Assembly (NCBI RefSeq): GCF_000424105.1
Contig: NZ_AUJG01000013.1
Coordinates: forward strand, 21,958 to 85,957
Direction: 5' to 3'
DNA: 64,000 nt
From: Lachnospira multipara ATCC 19207
Lineage (GTDB): Bacteria; Bacillota; Clostridia; Lachnospirales; Lachnospiraceae
This document shows positions 8,513 through 16,324 of this stretch, piece after piece. Under the pieces are notes generated by a model. The model searched no databases, had not been told where the DNA came from, and saw nothing but the letters and a program-made list of their open reading frames with translations. The stretch's first letter is position 1. The number at the start of each line of letters is the position of its first letter. The translations under genes were made by a program, and so were the position numbers.

Positions 8513-9145
8513 ATGAAAATAACTATTAATAATGTTAGTAAGAAGATAAAACAAAGAGAAGTTTTAAAACATATTAATTTGGAGTTTGAAAGTGGCAAAA
8601 TATATGGCTTAAAGGGTGTAAATGGTAGTGGAAAGACAATGCTGATGAGATTAGTTTGCGGATTGATTTTACCTACAAAAGGTGAGGTATTAATAGATGA
8701 TAAAAAATTGGGAAAAGATATATCATTTCCAGAAAGTGTAGGCTTGTTATTAGAATATCCTTCTTTTGTTAATAGTTATACGGGTTTAAAAAATTTAAAA
8801 ATGATTGCAAGCCTAAAAGGAATTATATCTGATGAAGATATTAAACAAACTCTAATAAAAGTAGGATTAGATCCTAATGATACGAGAAAATTTAAAAGTT
8901 ATTCTTTAGGAATGAAGCAGAAACTAGGAATTGCCTGTGCAATAATGGAAAACCCAGAAATATTAATTTTAGATGAACCATTTAACGCACTAGATGAAAA
9001 GAGTGTATTGATGGTTGAAAAAATTATAAAGGAATATAAAAACGATAAAAGAATAATTATTATATCATGTCACGAGAAAGAGGAATTAGAAAAGTTGTCA
9101 GATGAAATAATAAATATAAGTGAAGGAGAATTGATTAATAATTAA
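8513..9145 (+). CDS. ABC transporter ATP-binding protein
   Basis: A 210-residue ATPase of the ABC-2 exporter type. Walker A is GVNGSGKT (about residues 37-44), the signature is the variant YSLGMKQKLG, Walker B is ILILDEPFNALDE, and the switch histidine is in IIISCHEKEEL. It is the only ATPase in the operon, yet four multi-span membrane proteins accompany it, so it may energise more than one permease pair. An AGGAGAG site stands before the ATG. Its stop codon abuts the next start with no gap. Confidence 0.92.
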   Translation: MKITINNVSKKIKQREVLKHINLEFESGKIYGLKGVNGSGKTMLMRLVCGLILPTKGEVLIDDKKLGKDISFPESVGLLLEYPSFVNSYTGLKNLKMIASLKGIISDEDIKQTLIKVGLDPNDTRKFKSYSLGMKQKLGIACAIMENPEILILDEPFNALDEKSVLMVEKIIKEYKNDKRIIIISCHEKEELEKLSDEIINISEGELINN

Positions 9146-9913
9146 ATGACGAAAATAAAGAGTTTTATTGAGTTAAATAAAAAAGAATTAATATGTGTTT
9201 TTTTAGCAAGTCTCTTTTTTTCAATTATCAATAGTTTATATGCAGATAATATATTAAATAATTGGATAAAAAACCATAATATAGGAGTAAAGATATCTGG
9301 AATAGATTTATTAATCGTTGGTAATTTAACATTAACCAATACTCTTATAATATATCCGACAGTTTTAGGGATAATAATACTTAATCATATTCAAAAAAAA
9401 GAATGCTATTTGATATTAGTTAGACAAGTGTCGAGACTAGATCTAATGGCTAATAATATGATTAACAGTTACATTTTAATGCTATTTTATATGTGTGTTG
9501 TGATGATAGATTCATTAATTTTTGGCTGCTTTAATAGCGAAAAAATGATTAATTATAATTTAAAAGATAGTTACTTTTTTATAAAAAATGGAATTGTAAT
9601 TTTAAAAGGAACAAGTTTATTTAATTTAATTGCTCTCATAACATTAGTTTTAATGTTAATACTTCTAGAAATAAATCTTATACATCTTTTGTATTTATTG
9701 ATTAAAAATAAGATTATTGCCTTATTAATTTATATTACAGCTGCATGGTTAGTTTTATCGTCATTATCTAAAAATGGTTTTGCTGGAAATGGAGATTATA
9801 GGTTTTATCTTTTAAGTAATAAGGTACATATAATGATATTTACTGCGGTAATAGCATTATTTATTATTTTGATAAATTCTATAATTTATGCTAAGAAAGA
9901 TTTTTATAGTTAA
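9146..9913 (+). CDS. Probable ABC transporter permease, six membrane spans
   Basis: A 255-residue hydrophobic protein with about six predicted spans. It starts on the base after the ATPase stop codon and has no convincing ribosome binding site, so it is probably translated by re-initiation. This close coupling suggests a fixed ratio with the ATPase. No family motif is recognisable beyond permease-like hydrophobicity. The stop codon is followed directly by a short GC-rich repeat fragment (9914-9927). Confidence 0.75.
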   Translation: MTKIKSFIELNKKELICVFLASLFFSIINSLYADNILNNWIKNHNIGVKISGIDLLIVGNLTLTNTLIIYPTVLGIIILNHIQKKECYLILVRQVSRLDLMANNMINSYILMLFYMCVVMIDSLIFGCFNSEKMINYNLKDSYFFIKNGIVILKGTSLFNLIALITLVLMLILLEINLIHLLYLLIKNKIIALLIYITAAWLVLSSLSKNGFAGNGDYRFYLLSNKVHIMIFTAVIALFIILINSIIYAKKDFYS

Positions 9914-9927
9914 AAGCGAGTCTTGAC
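9914..9927. repeat. Short inverted copy of the repeat after uxaA
   Basis: AAGCGAGTCTTGAC is an exact inverted copy of 3515-3528. Like that copy, it starts on the first base after a stop codon. It is conspicuously GC-rich inside an AT-rich operon. Confidence 0.6.
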
Positions 9928-9945
9928 TAAAAGGATGTTTATAAA

Positions 9946-10722
9946 ATGAAAAAAAGAATTCTATTTACATTGTCTTTAACAGTATTTATTACAATAAATG
10001 CCTTATTTAGGTTCTTTATCGATGAAAAAGCAACTGGAGTTAATAGTTGTCTTATTGATGGAATTTTTACTTGGTCTGTTAACAGATTTCTAATTCTTGG
10101 ATTAATACCAATGATGGTATATTGGTATTTTATTGAAGAATTAAATCAAGATAATAATATTAATATAATAATAAGAAGAAAAGATAGATTCGAAATTTGG
10201 CTAGAGGAGTCAAGAAAAATCTTATCATTATGCCTTTTTTCATTTTTATTCGATATATTCATAAGCTTTTTATTTGGCATTGTTTTTAATGGAATAAATA
10301 GTAATTATTATAAACTATCTGGAGATGCATTTTTAAAACACAGTTATTTAGGAATTACCTGTTTTGAAAAACTAAATACTACAGTTTGTCCTAAATTGAA
10401 TATTGTAAATGTTGTAGTTTTTATTGTAATAAATTTGCTTCAGATATTTTTGCTGGTAATAGTTGCAAATGCAGTTAGATGGCTAATATCGACCGTAGTA
10501 TCATATGTGTGCCTTTTTGGATTTTGTGGACTAATTGGTGTAAATTTTGCAGCTAAATTTTATGGATTGTCGGATTTAGGAATAAAGAGCTCAAATGGTG
10601 ATTATTATTATGAAATATTAATAAAAGATATATATTTACAAAAAATATTTGTTGAAATTGTACTTATTTCTATAGTTTTTTTAATAGTAAAAATTTTTAT
10701 AAATAGGAAAAATTTTATTTAA
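9946..10722 (+). CDS. Multi-span membrane protein, probable ABC permease subunit
   Basis: A 258-residue protein with about six hydrophobic spans and an N-terminal MKKRILFTLSLTVFITIN segment. An AAGGATG ribosome binding site precedes the start. Nothing identifies a substrate. It is read in the same direction as its neighbours with 32 bases upstream, and is taken to be part of the same ABC system. It could be an immunity-type membrane protein instead. Confidence 0.65.
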   Translation: MKKRILFTLSLTVFITINALFRFFIDEKATGVNSCLIDGIFTWSVNRFLILGLIPMMVYWYFIEELNQDNNINIIIRRKDRFEIWLEESRKILSLCLFSFLFDIFISFLFGIVFNGINSNYYKLSGDAFLKHSYLGITCFEKLNTTVCPKLNIVNVVVFIVINLLQIFLLVIVANAVRWLISTVVSYVCLFGFCGLIGVNFAAKFYGLSDLGIKSSNGDYYYEILIKDIYLQKIFVEIVLISIVFLIVKIFINRKNFI

Positions 10723-10757
10723 ATAAAACAATATAGTGATTACTTAGAGGTGATTAG

Positions 10758-11558
10758 ATGTTAACTTTGGTAAAATACGAAATAGTTCAGATGAATAGAA
10801 GAAAGGATAAGTATATCCTTTTTTTGATTCTAATAATTATGGCTGCATATTATATGAAGATGAAAGTGACTTCATATATGACAGTATTTTATCCAGAGAG
10901 TTTTAAAGGGGTTGGAGTACTAGACATTATATTATATATCTTTTCTGGAGCGAGTAAAAGCTTTTTGATTTTTAGCAAAAACGTAGAGCTTCCTATTAGT
11001 TATTTGATTTATTTGGTTTATATGAGTGTTATGACTTATTGCATTTTCGATGGAAAAAATGACAATAATATTGTCTTAAAAATTGGTTCAAAGAAGAAAT
11101 GGCTATTTAGCAAGTTAATTATTTCATTTATAAATCTATTACTTTATTATTTTATGGTATTGGTTGTGACTATGTTTATAACCAAATTTAATTTCGATTA
11201 TAATGAAATTGCAGACACGTCAATTTTAAAATTAGATTATTATAATACTAGATATATAGATATTTATTTACTTCTATTATGTTCTTTTTTAACATCATTA
11301 GCAATTATGATGATACAGATATTTTTAGTTATTACAGTAAATGAATTTGTAGCATTAATAGCAACTTTATCTATTTATGTGTTCTCTATGTTTAATTGTA
11401 CTTATTTATTTATTGCAAATGCCACAATGCTAACAAGATCAAATCTGTTTTTGAAATCAGGTTTGGAATTTAATTCTTTTATTTTGATAGATTTCGTTAT
11501 AATAATAGTTTTCTTAGTATTAACAATAATGATGTTAAATAAAAAAGACTTTGTATAA
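10758..11558 (+). CDS. Multi-span membrane protein, probable ABC permease subunit
   Basis: A 266-residue protein with about six or seven spans, a short basic cytoplasmic start (LVKYEIVQMNRRKDKY) and a closing TIMMLNKKDF tail. This is the pattern of ABC-2 permeases, whose first span is preceded by a 'K.E' helix. The ribosome binding site is AGAGGTGA. It is the last gene of the AT-rich block. The following intergenic region contains a promoter and operators belonging to the CstA-family gene. Confidence 0.68.
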   Translation: MLTLVKYEIVQMNRRKDKYILFLILIIMAAYYMKMKVTSYMTVFYPESFKGVGVLDIILYIFSGASKSFLIFSKNVELPISYLIYLVYMSVMTYCIFDGKNDNNIVLKIGSKKKWLFSKLIISFINLLLYYFMVLVVTMFITKFNFDYNEIADTSILKLDYYNTRYIDIYLLLLCSFLTSLAIMMIQIFLVITVNEFVALIATLSIYVFSMFNCTYLFIANATMLTRSNLFLKSGLEFNSFILIDFVIIIVFLVLTIMMLNKKDFV

Positions 11559-11623
11559 AAAGTCCTGATAGCTTTTTTAATTTAAGCTTAATTAAATATT
11601 TGCTTTAAAAAATAAAAAAGTTC

Positions 11624-11694
11624 TTGACTTTAAAGCAATGAAGTAGTACCCTTATTAATAACTTGTATGACAATATTAGGGAGTTGTCATACAA
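11624..11694 (+). promoter_or_regulatory. Promoter and paired GntR-type operators of the CstA-family gene
   Basis: TTGACT (11624-11629) and TACCCT (11647-11652) are 17 bases apart and could be the promoter. Just downstream are TTGTATGACAA (11663-11673) and its exact reverse complement TTGTCATACAA (11684-11694). Each box has TTGT and ACAA arms, the form recognised by FadR-subfamily GntR regulators. Their centres are 21 bases apart, two helical turns, so two dimers could bind side by side and block transcription. The pair could also fold as an 11-bp RNA hairpin. Confidence 0.6.
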
Positions 11695-11769
11695 CGAAAC
11701 ACTTTTACTATTTTTAACGCGTGTCTTGTATAAAGATAGAAGTGGAGAATATAAGGGAGGAAAATGTAT

Positions 11770-13488
11770 ATGAACAGTCTAGTAATTTTAGCTATTGCAG
11801 TTGTAGCTCTTTTGCTTGGTTATACTCTTTATGGTAGATTCCTTGCAAAGAAGTGGGGAGTTGACCCTAAGAAAAAAACACCTGCATATGAGTATGAAGA
11901 TGGAAAAGATTATGTACCATCTTCAAAACTAACAGTATTTGCACATCAATTTTCATCAATTGCAGGAGCAGGCCCTGTGCAAGGCCCAATTCTTGCAGCT
12001 ATGTTTGGATGGGTTCCAGTACTTATTTGGCTATTAGTAGGTGGAGTTTTCTTTGGTGCAGTACAAGATTTCGGTGCCCTATATGCATCAGTTAAAAACG
12101 AAGGAAAGTCAATTGGACTTATTATTGAAAAATATATTGGAAAAGTAGGTAGAAGATTCTTCTCATTATTTGAATGGCTCTTTACATTACTTGTAATTGC
12201 AGCATTTACATCAATGGTATCATCTACATTTAATGGTTTTAAGACAACTACAGAAGGAACTGTTAAAAACTTTAACGGTGCATCAGCAGCTACAATTTCA
12301 ATGCTATTTATCTTTGTAGCTATTGCCTTTGGTATCTTTAATAAATTTGTAAAAATAAGACAAGAAGCAGTAAAGTCAGTTATTGCTGTTGTACTTGTAG
12401 TTGCAATGTTTGCAGTAGGTATGCAGTTACCAATTTACCTTAATGCAAGTCAGTGGAATTTAGTAATTATGGTATATCTTTTTGCGGCAGCAGTAATGCC
12501 AATGTGGTTACTTATGCAGCCAAGAGATTATCTTACAACATTTATGTTAGTTGCTATGGTTTTATCAGCATTTGTAGGTGTAATTATTGCACATCCTAGC
12601 ATGAATCTTAATAGCTTTAATGGCTTTACAGTTACTTCGGCATCAGGATCTGTAAGCTATTTATTCCCTACACTTTTTGTAACTATTGCTTGTGGCGCTG
12701 TTTCAGGTTTCCACAGCCTCGTTTCATCAGGAACATCATCAAAGACAGTATCTAATGAAAAAGACATGTTATTCGTTGGATATGGCGCTATGATCCTTGA
12801 GACATTACTTGGTGTTATTTCACTTATTATTGTAGGTGCAGTAGCAGTAAACGGTGGCGCTCCAGCAGGCCTTACACCATTCCAGATTTTTTCAGCTGGT
12901 GTTGCAGGCTTCCTTGAAAAGTTTGGAATTCCTAATACCGTTGCAAATGTATTTATGACAATGTGCGTTTCAGCTCTTGCTCTTACAAGTCTTGATTCCG
13001 TTGCAAGAATTGGACGTATGGCATTCCAGGAATTATTCCAGACAGAGAATGAGAATAAGTCAGTGCTTGAAAAGATTTGCACTAACCAGTATTTTGCAAC
13101 AGTAATTACACTTGTACTTGGTTATTTACTTTGCCTTGGTGGTTATGAAAATGTATGGGCTTTATTTGGTTCAGCAAATCAGATGTTAGCTGCTTTAGTA
13201 CTTATTGGTATTGCAGTATTCTTAAAGGCAACAGGAAGAAAGCATAAGATGTTACTTCCTCCAATGTTTATTATGTTTGCAGTAACATTTAGCGCAATCA
13301 TTTTAAATGTAAAGGGAAATATTGAAAGCTTTGTTAATGGAAAGGGAACTTTCCTTGTAAATGGTTTACAGCTTATTGTAGCTGCTTTCCTTATTGTACT
13401 TGGCGTATTAGTATTAGTTACATGCCTTAAAACATTAATAAAGACAAAAAACGGTGAAGCAAGCGACACAAACCAAAATGCTGCTTAA
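11770..13488 (+). CDS. CstA/BtsT-family carbon starvation protein (pyruvate or peptide carrier)
   Basis: An integral membrane protein of 572 residues, about 16-18 spans, of the CstA family. Characterised members import pyruvate with protons (BtsT, CstA) and have also been linked to peptide uptake. Typical features are the N-terminal GYTLYGRFLAKKWG region, the HQFSSIAGAGPVQGPILAA motif and SGTSSKTVSNE. It is shorter than the 700-residue enterobacterial forms, as is common in Firmicutes. The second ATG (11770) lies 9 bases from AAGGGAGG and is preferred over 11764 (3 bases). It sits among pyruvate-yielding sugar-acid genes behind a GntR-type double operator, so pyruvate transport under sugar-acid control is a reasonable inference. 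Confidence 0.88.
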   Translation: MNSLVILAIAVVALLLGYTLYGRFLAKKWGVDPKKKTPAYEYEDGKDYVPSSKLTVFAHQFSSIAGAGPVQGPILAAMFGWVPVLIWLLVGGVFFGAVQDFGALYASVKNEGKSIGLIIEKYIGKVGRRFFSLFEWLFTLLVIAAFTSMVSSTFNGFKTTTEGTVKNFNGASAATISMLFIFVAIAFGIFNKFVKIRQEAVKSVIAVVLVVAMFAVGMQLPIYLNASQWNLVIMVYLFAAAVMPMWLLMQPRDYLTTFMLVAMVLSAFVGVIIAHPSMNLNSFNGFTVTSASGSVSYLFPTLFVTIACGAVSGFHSLVSSGTSSKTVSNEKDMLFVGYGAMILETLLGVISLIIVGAVAVNGGAPAGLTPFQIFSAGVAGFLEKFGIPNTVANVFMTMCVSALALTSLDSVARIGRMAFQELFQTENENKSVLEKICTNQYFATVITLVLGYLLCLGGYENVWALFGSANQMLAALVLIGIAVFLKATGRKHKMLLPPMFIMFAVTFSAIILNVKGNIESFVNGKGTFLVNGLQLIVAAFLIVLGVLVLVTCLKTLIKTKNGEASDTNQNAA

Positions 13489-13590
13489 CTTGTAGCAATT
13501 TCGAAGAAAGTGCTACACATGTGCGAGCCAGCGGCAAGGCCGCATCTAATGCGAGCACTTCACGACAGTGTGCGAGCACCACGAATCTAA
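13489..13590. repeat. GC-rich intergenic repeat-like sequence after the CstA-family gene
   Basis: Directly after the stop codon this stretch contains TGTAGCA/TGCTACA as an inverted pair, GCGGCAAGGCCGC as a near palindrome, and GTGCGAGC or ATGCGAGC three times. Composition differs sharply from the surrounding AT-rich DNA. It resembles in position, though not in sequence, the element after uxaA. No coding potential was seen. Confidence 0.5.
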
Positions 13591-13616
13591 TAATAAGAAA
13601 AAAGCTTATAAAAAAG

Positions 13617-13660
13617 AAAAAGCTTGTGAATTATGATAAATATAATTCACAAGCTTTTTT
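13617..13660. terminator. Bidirectional terminator between the CstA-family gene and eda
   Basis: Arms 13617-13634 and 13642-13659 form a perfect 18-bp stem (core AGCTTGTGAATTAT) with a 7-base loop. A-rich and T-rich ends on both sides let it work in both directions for these convergent genes. Confidence 0.9.
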
Positions 13661-13720
13661 ATGTATTAAATTTACCTAGTAATCAATTAGCCTAGATAAC
13701 ATTTTTACAAAAATAATAAA

Positions 13721-14680
13721 TTACTTTGTTGCAAGATGAATTGCATATCCTCCAAATTCACCTTCAAGGTAAATAGCCTTAAATACGCCTTCCTTAACAA
13801 CTCTAGAAGCCTCTTCAAACTTGAAGCCTCTCTTTTCTAAGTGGTAAACAGCTCTATCCATGTAGTTTGTAGAAATAGCAATATGACCATGAGTACCACG
13901 ACCTGGCTTCTTCATGATTTCAAATGCTGTATCAGAAAAGATTGAGCTATTGCCGTTCTTAGGTTCGAAGTTAAATACCTTCTTAAATGTATCAGCAAGA
14001 GCAAAAGCTTCTTCTTCGCTAGGCATATTAACACCAACGTGCTTAATCTTTAAGTCAAGCATTGTATCAACAGCTTCACGAGTAAGTCTTGTGATTTCTT
14101 CGAAGTTACCAGCAGCAACTAAGTCCTTCTTAACCATCCAAGAACCACCGCAGCAAACAATCTTCTTAAAGTCAAGGTAAGACTTTAAGTTAGAAGCGTT
14201 AATACCACCTGTTGGCATAAACTTCATCTGTGTATATGGAGCAGACATAGCCTTAATCATAGCAAGACCACCTGCAGCTTCAGCAGGGAAGAATTTAACA
14301 ACATCTAAGCCAAGTTCAATAGCAACTTCAACATCTGAAGGATTGCTTGTACCTGGGATGATAGGATATCCCTTATCGATACAGTGCTTAACAACCTTAG
14401 GATTAAGACCTGGAGATACGATAAACTTAGCACCAGCGTTCATAGCTCTATCAGCCTGCTCTGGTGTAAGTACTGTACCAGCACCAACGATCATTTCTGG
14501 GAATTCCTTAGCCATGATCTTAATAGATTCTTCTGCAGCTTCAGTTCTAAATGTAACTTCTGCACATGGAAGTCCACCATCAATTAAAGCCTTAGCAAGT
14601 GGCTTGGCATCCTTAGCATCGTCAAGTGCAATAACTGGAACGATACCAATAAGACCAAGTTCTTCAATAACCTTATTCAT
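13721..14680 (-). CDS. eda: KDPG/KHG aldolase with C-terminal VOC-like domain
   Basis: Residues 1 to about 212 are 2-keto-3-deoxy-6-phosphogluconate aldolase, which splits KDPG into pyruvate and glyceraldehyde-3-phosphate. The catalytic set is visible: Glu41 and Arg45 in EVTFRT and the Schiff-base Lys129 in VVKFFPAEAAGG. Residues of about 213-319 form an extra domain with glyoxalase/VOC features (KHVGVNMP, HGHIAIS, LEGEFGGYAIHL). Plain Eda is about 210 residues long, so this is a fusion. The start at 14680 is set by a GAGGAG site 6 bases upstream; the longer in-frame reading to 14770 would run through the promoter. It is divergent from the KDG kinase gene, the preceding pathway step. Confidence 0.92.
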   Translation of the reverse strand: MNKVIEELGLIGIVPVIALDDAKDAKPLAKALIDGGLPCAEVTFRTEAAEESIKIMAKEFPEMIVGAGTVLTPEQADRAMNAGAKFIVSPGLNPKVVKHCIDKGYPIIPGTSNPSDVEVAIELGLDVVKFFPAEAAGGLAMIKAMSAPYTQMKFMPTGGINASNLKSYLDFKKIVCCGGSWMVKKDLVAAGNFEEITRLTREAVDTMLDLKIKHVGVNMPSEEEAFALADTFKKVFNFEPKNGNSSIFSDTAFEIMKKPGRGTHGHIAISTNYMDRAVYHLEKRGFKFEEASRVVKEGVFKAIYLEGEFGGYAIHLATK

Positions 14681-14708
14681 AATAATCTCCTCTCGTTTTA
14701 AAACGCAA

Positions 14709-14770
14709 TTTATGGTTAATAAAACTAAATTAACCCCATAAATTATAGGTTTCACGCATATTTTTGTCAA
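14709..14770 (-). promoter_or_regulatory. Consensus promoter and overlapping inverted repeat for eda
   Basis: Read on the minus strand, TTGACA (complement 14765-14770) and TATAAT (complement 14742-14747) are both perfect and spaced by exactly 17 bases. An inverted repeat, TTTATGGTTAAT (14709-14720) and ATTAACCCCATAAA (14729-14742), covers the expected start site. A promoter this strong needs a repressor, and the inverted repeat is the natural candidate operator. Confidence 0.75.
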
Positions 14771-14917
14771 ATGAATAGAGGAGGAAAATGAAAAAAATTA
14801 TTGTTAAAATTTATAATTTTTACAGTATGTTCATAATTTGCTAAAAAACTCTAGATAATTAAAGAACTTTGTGGTAAAATCTTTTAGTATTTATAAATCT
14901 TTGGGAGGTATATTATA
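14771..14917 (+). promoter_or_regulatory. Upstream region of the KDG kinase gene
   Basis: A weak TAGATA (14852-14857) and TAAAAT (14875-14880) pair with 17-base spacing could be the promoter, followed by a GGGAGG ribosome binding site at 14903-14908. No operator is evident. Confidence 0.4.
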
Positions 14918-16015
14918 ATGGAACTTAATTTAAGACCAGCTGAAGAATGCGCATTTGACGCTGTTTCATTAGGTGAAGTAATGCTTCGTCTTGATCCAGG
15001 TGAAGGTCGTATCCGTACAGCAAGAAACTTTAGAGCATGGGAAGGCGGCGGAGAATATAACGTAGTACGTGGTCTTCGTAGATGTTTTGGCCTTAAGACA
15101 GCTGTATTAACAGCTTTCGCAGATAACGAAGTTGGTAAGCTTATGGAAGACTTCATCCTTCAGGGTGGCGTTGATACATCACTTATCTGCTGGAAGAAGA
15201 CTGATGGTATCGGTCGTCTTTGCCGTAACGGTATCAACTTTACAGAAAGAGGATTTGGTATCCGTGGTGCTGTAGGTTGTTCAGATAGAGCTAACACAGC
15301 TATTTCTCAGGCTAAGCCAGAGGATTTTGATTTTGATTATATCTTTGGTACACTTGGTGTTCGTTGGTTACATACAGGCGGTATCTATGCTGCATTATCA
15401 GAGCAGTCATGTGAAACTGTACTTGCTGCAATCAAGACAGCTAAGAAGTATGGTACAATCGTATCTTACGATCTTAACTACCGTCCATCTATGTGGTCAG
15501 CTATCGGTGGCTTAGAGAAGGCTCAGGAAGTTAACAAGGAAATCGCTAAGTATGTTGATGTTATGATCGGTAACGAAGAAGACTTCACAGCTTGCTTAGG
15601 TTTCGAAATCGAAGGTAACGACGCTAACCTTAAGTCTCTTAACATCGAAGGTTATAAGAAGATGATCAACGAAGCAGTTAAGACATATCCTAACTTCAAG
15701 GCAGTAGCTACAACACTTAGAACAGTTAAGACAGCTACAGTTAACGATTGGTCAGCACTTTGCTGGGCTGGTGGAGAAATCTACAAGGCTAAGCAGTATG
15801 ACGGTCTTGAAATCATGGATAGAGTTGGTGGCGGTGATTCATTCGCTTCAGGTCTTATCTATGGTCTTATGACAACAGGTGATGCAGAAACAGCTGTTAA
15901 CTACGGTGCAGCTCACGGTGCATTAGCTATGACAACACCTGGTGATACAACAATGGCTTCTAAGAAGGAAGTTGAAGCTATCATGGGTGGCGCTGGCGCT
16001 AGAGTTCAGAGATAA
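14918..16015 (+). CDS. kdgK: 2-keto-3-deoxygluconate kinase (PfkB/ribokinase family)
   Basis: Phosphorylates KDG with ATP to KDPG, the substrate of the divergently encoded aldolase. It shows the PfkB family start (GEVMLRLDPGEGR), a substrate-side loop (WEGGGEYNV), and the C-terminal anion-hole and catalytic motif RVGGGDSFASG, in which the aspartate is the catalytic base. The length of 365 residues is slightly longer than E. coli KdgK. Start supported by GGGAGG 9 bases upstream. The gene is rich in AAG, CTT and GGT codons, suggesting high expression. Specificity is inferred from the uxa and eda context; other ribokinase substrates are possible. Confidence 0.88.
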   Translation: MELNLRPAEECAFDAVSLGEVMLRLDPGEGRIRTARNFRAWEGGGEYNVVRGLRRCFGLKTAVLTAFADNEVGKLMEDFILQGGVDTSLICWKKTDGIGRLCRNGINFTERGFGIRGAVGCSDRANTAISQAKPEDFDFDYIFGTLGVRWLHTGGIYAALSEQSCETVLAAIKTAKKYGTIVSYDLNYRPSMWSAIGGLEKAQEVNKEIAKYVDVMIGNEEDFTACLGFEIEGNDANLKSLNIEGYKKMINEAVKTYPNFKAVATTLRTVKTATVNDWSALCWAGGEIYKAKQYDGLEIMDRVGGGDSFASGLIYGLMTTGDAETAVNYGAAHGALAMTTPGDTTMASKKEVEAIMGGAGARVQR

Positions 16016-16038
16016 TTTAACACGTTTTAGTGTTTTTT

Positions 16039-16067
16039 AGGGCATCTTTAGAGATGCCCTTTTTTTA
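16039..16067 (+). terminator. Intrinsic terminator after kdgK
   Basis: AGGGCATCT (16039-16047) and AGATGCCCT (16052-16060) with a TTAG loop, followed by a run of T. Confidence 0.92.
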
Positions 16068-16155
16068 TGCATTTAAGGAAAATGTATTGCCAAACACAAA
16101 GAATAAGCCTTCCAAGTCTTTTAACATTTTCATAAAAATAAATCTAAACTAGAGG

Positions 16156-16182
16156 TTAACTTTCCTAAAATTTAGCCGATAA
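16156..16182 (+). promoter_or_regulatory. Sigma-28 (SigD/FliA)-like promoter upstream of the Big_2 protein gene
   Basis: GCCGATAA (16175-16182) is the full sigma-28 -10 element, and TTAA (16156-16159) lies 15 bases upstream where TAAA is expected. No good sigma-A -10 element competes nearby. It would start a leader of about 135 bases before the gene at 16325. Confidence 0.55.
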
Positions 16183-16226
16183 CTTATATGAAGTGGATAA
16201 AAAGCCACTTTATTTATGCATGATAC

Positions 16227-16266
16227 TTAACTCAGTCGCGCAAGACTCGCGAGGGAGTCTTGACTT
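16227..16266. repeat. Dispersed GC-rich repeat, divergent copy C
   Basis: The start TTAACTCAGTCG matches the arm of the element at 3595-3632, and CAAGACTC (16241-16248) pairs with GAGTCTTG (16255-16262), the same core as in the copies at 3515 and 9914. The two modules are therefore joined differently here. It lies in the leader of the following gene; an AAGTGG/CCACTT hairpin (about 16191-16210) stands before it. Confidence 0.6.
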
Positions 16267-16324
16267 AAAATATAGATTTTTATTAGAAGGGGTAAGGGAT
16301 TTAACCATCTAGTTAGGAGGTAGT

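Noticed and set aside
12657..13082. Minus-strand frame of 141 codons inside the CstA-family gene
   Set aside because: Antisense shadow with no ribosome binding site; the plus-strand gene is clearly conserved.
14343..14741. Plus-strand reading frame of 132 codons inside eda
   Set aside because: Antisense shadow of the aldolase gene, which has catalytic motifs and a promoter on the minus strand.
14681..14770. Longer eda reading starting at 14770
   Set aside because: It would run through the consensus promoter, and a GAGGAG site sits before the internal ATG at 14680.
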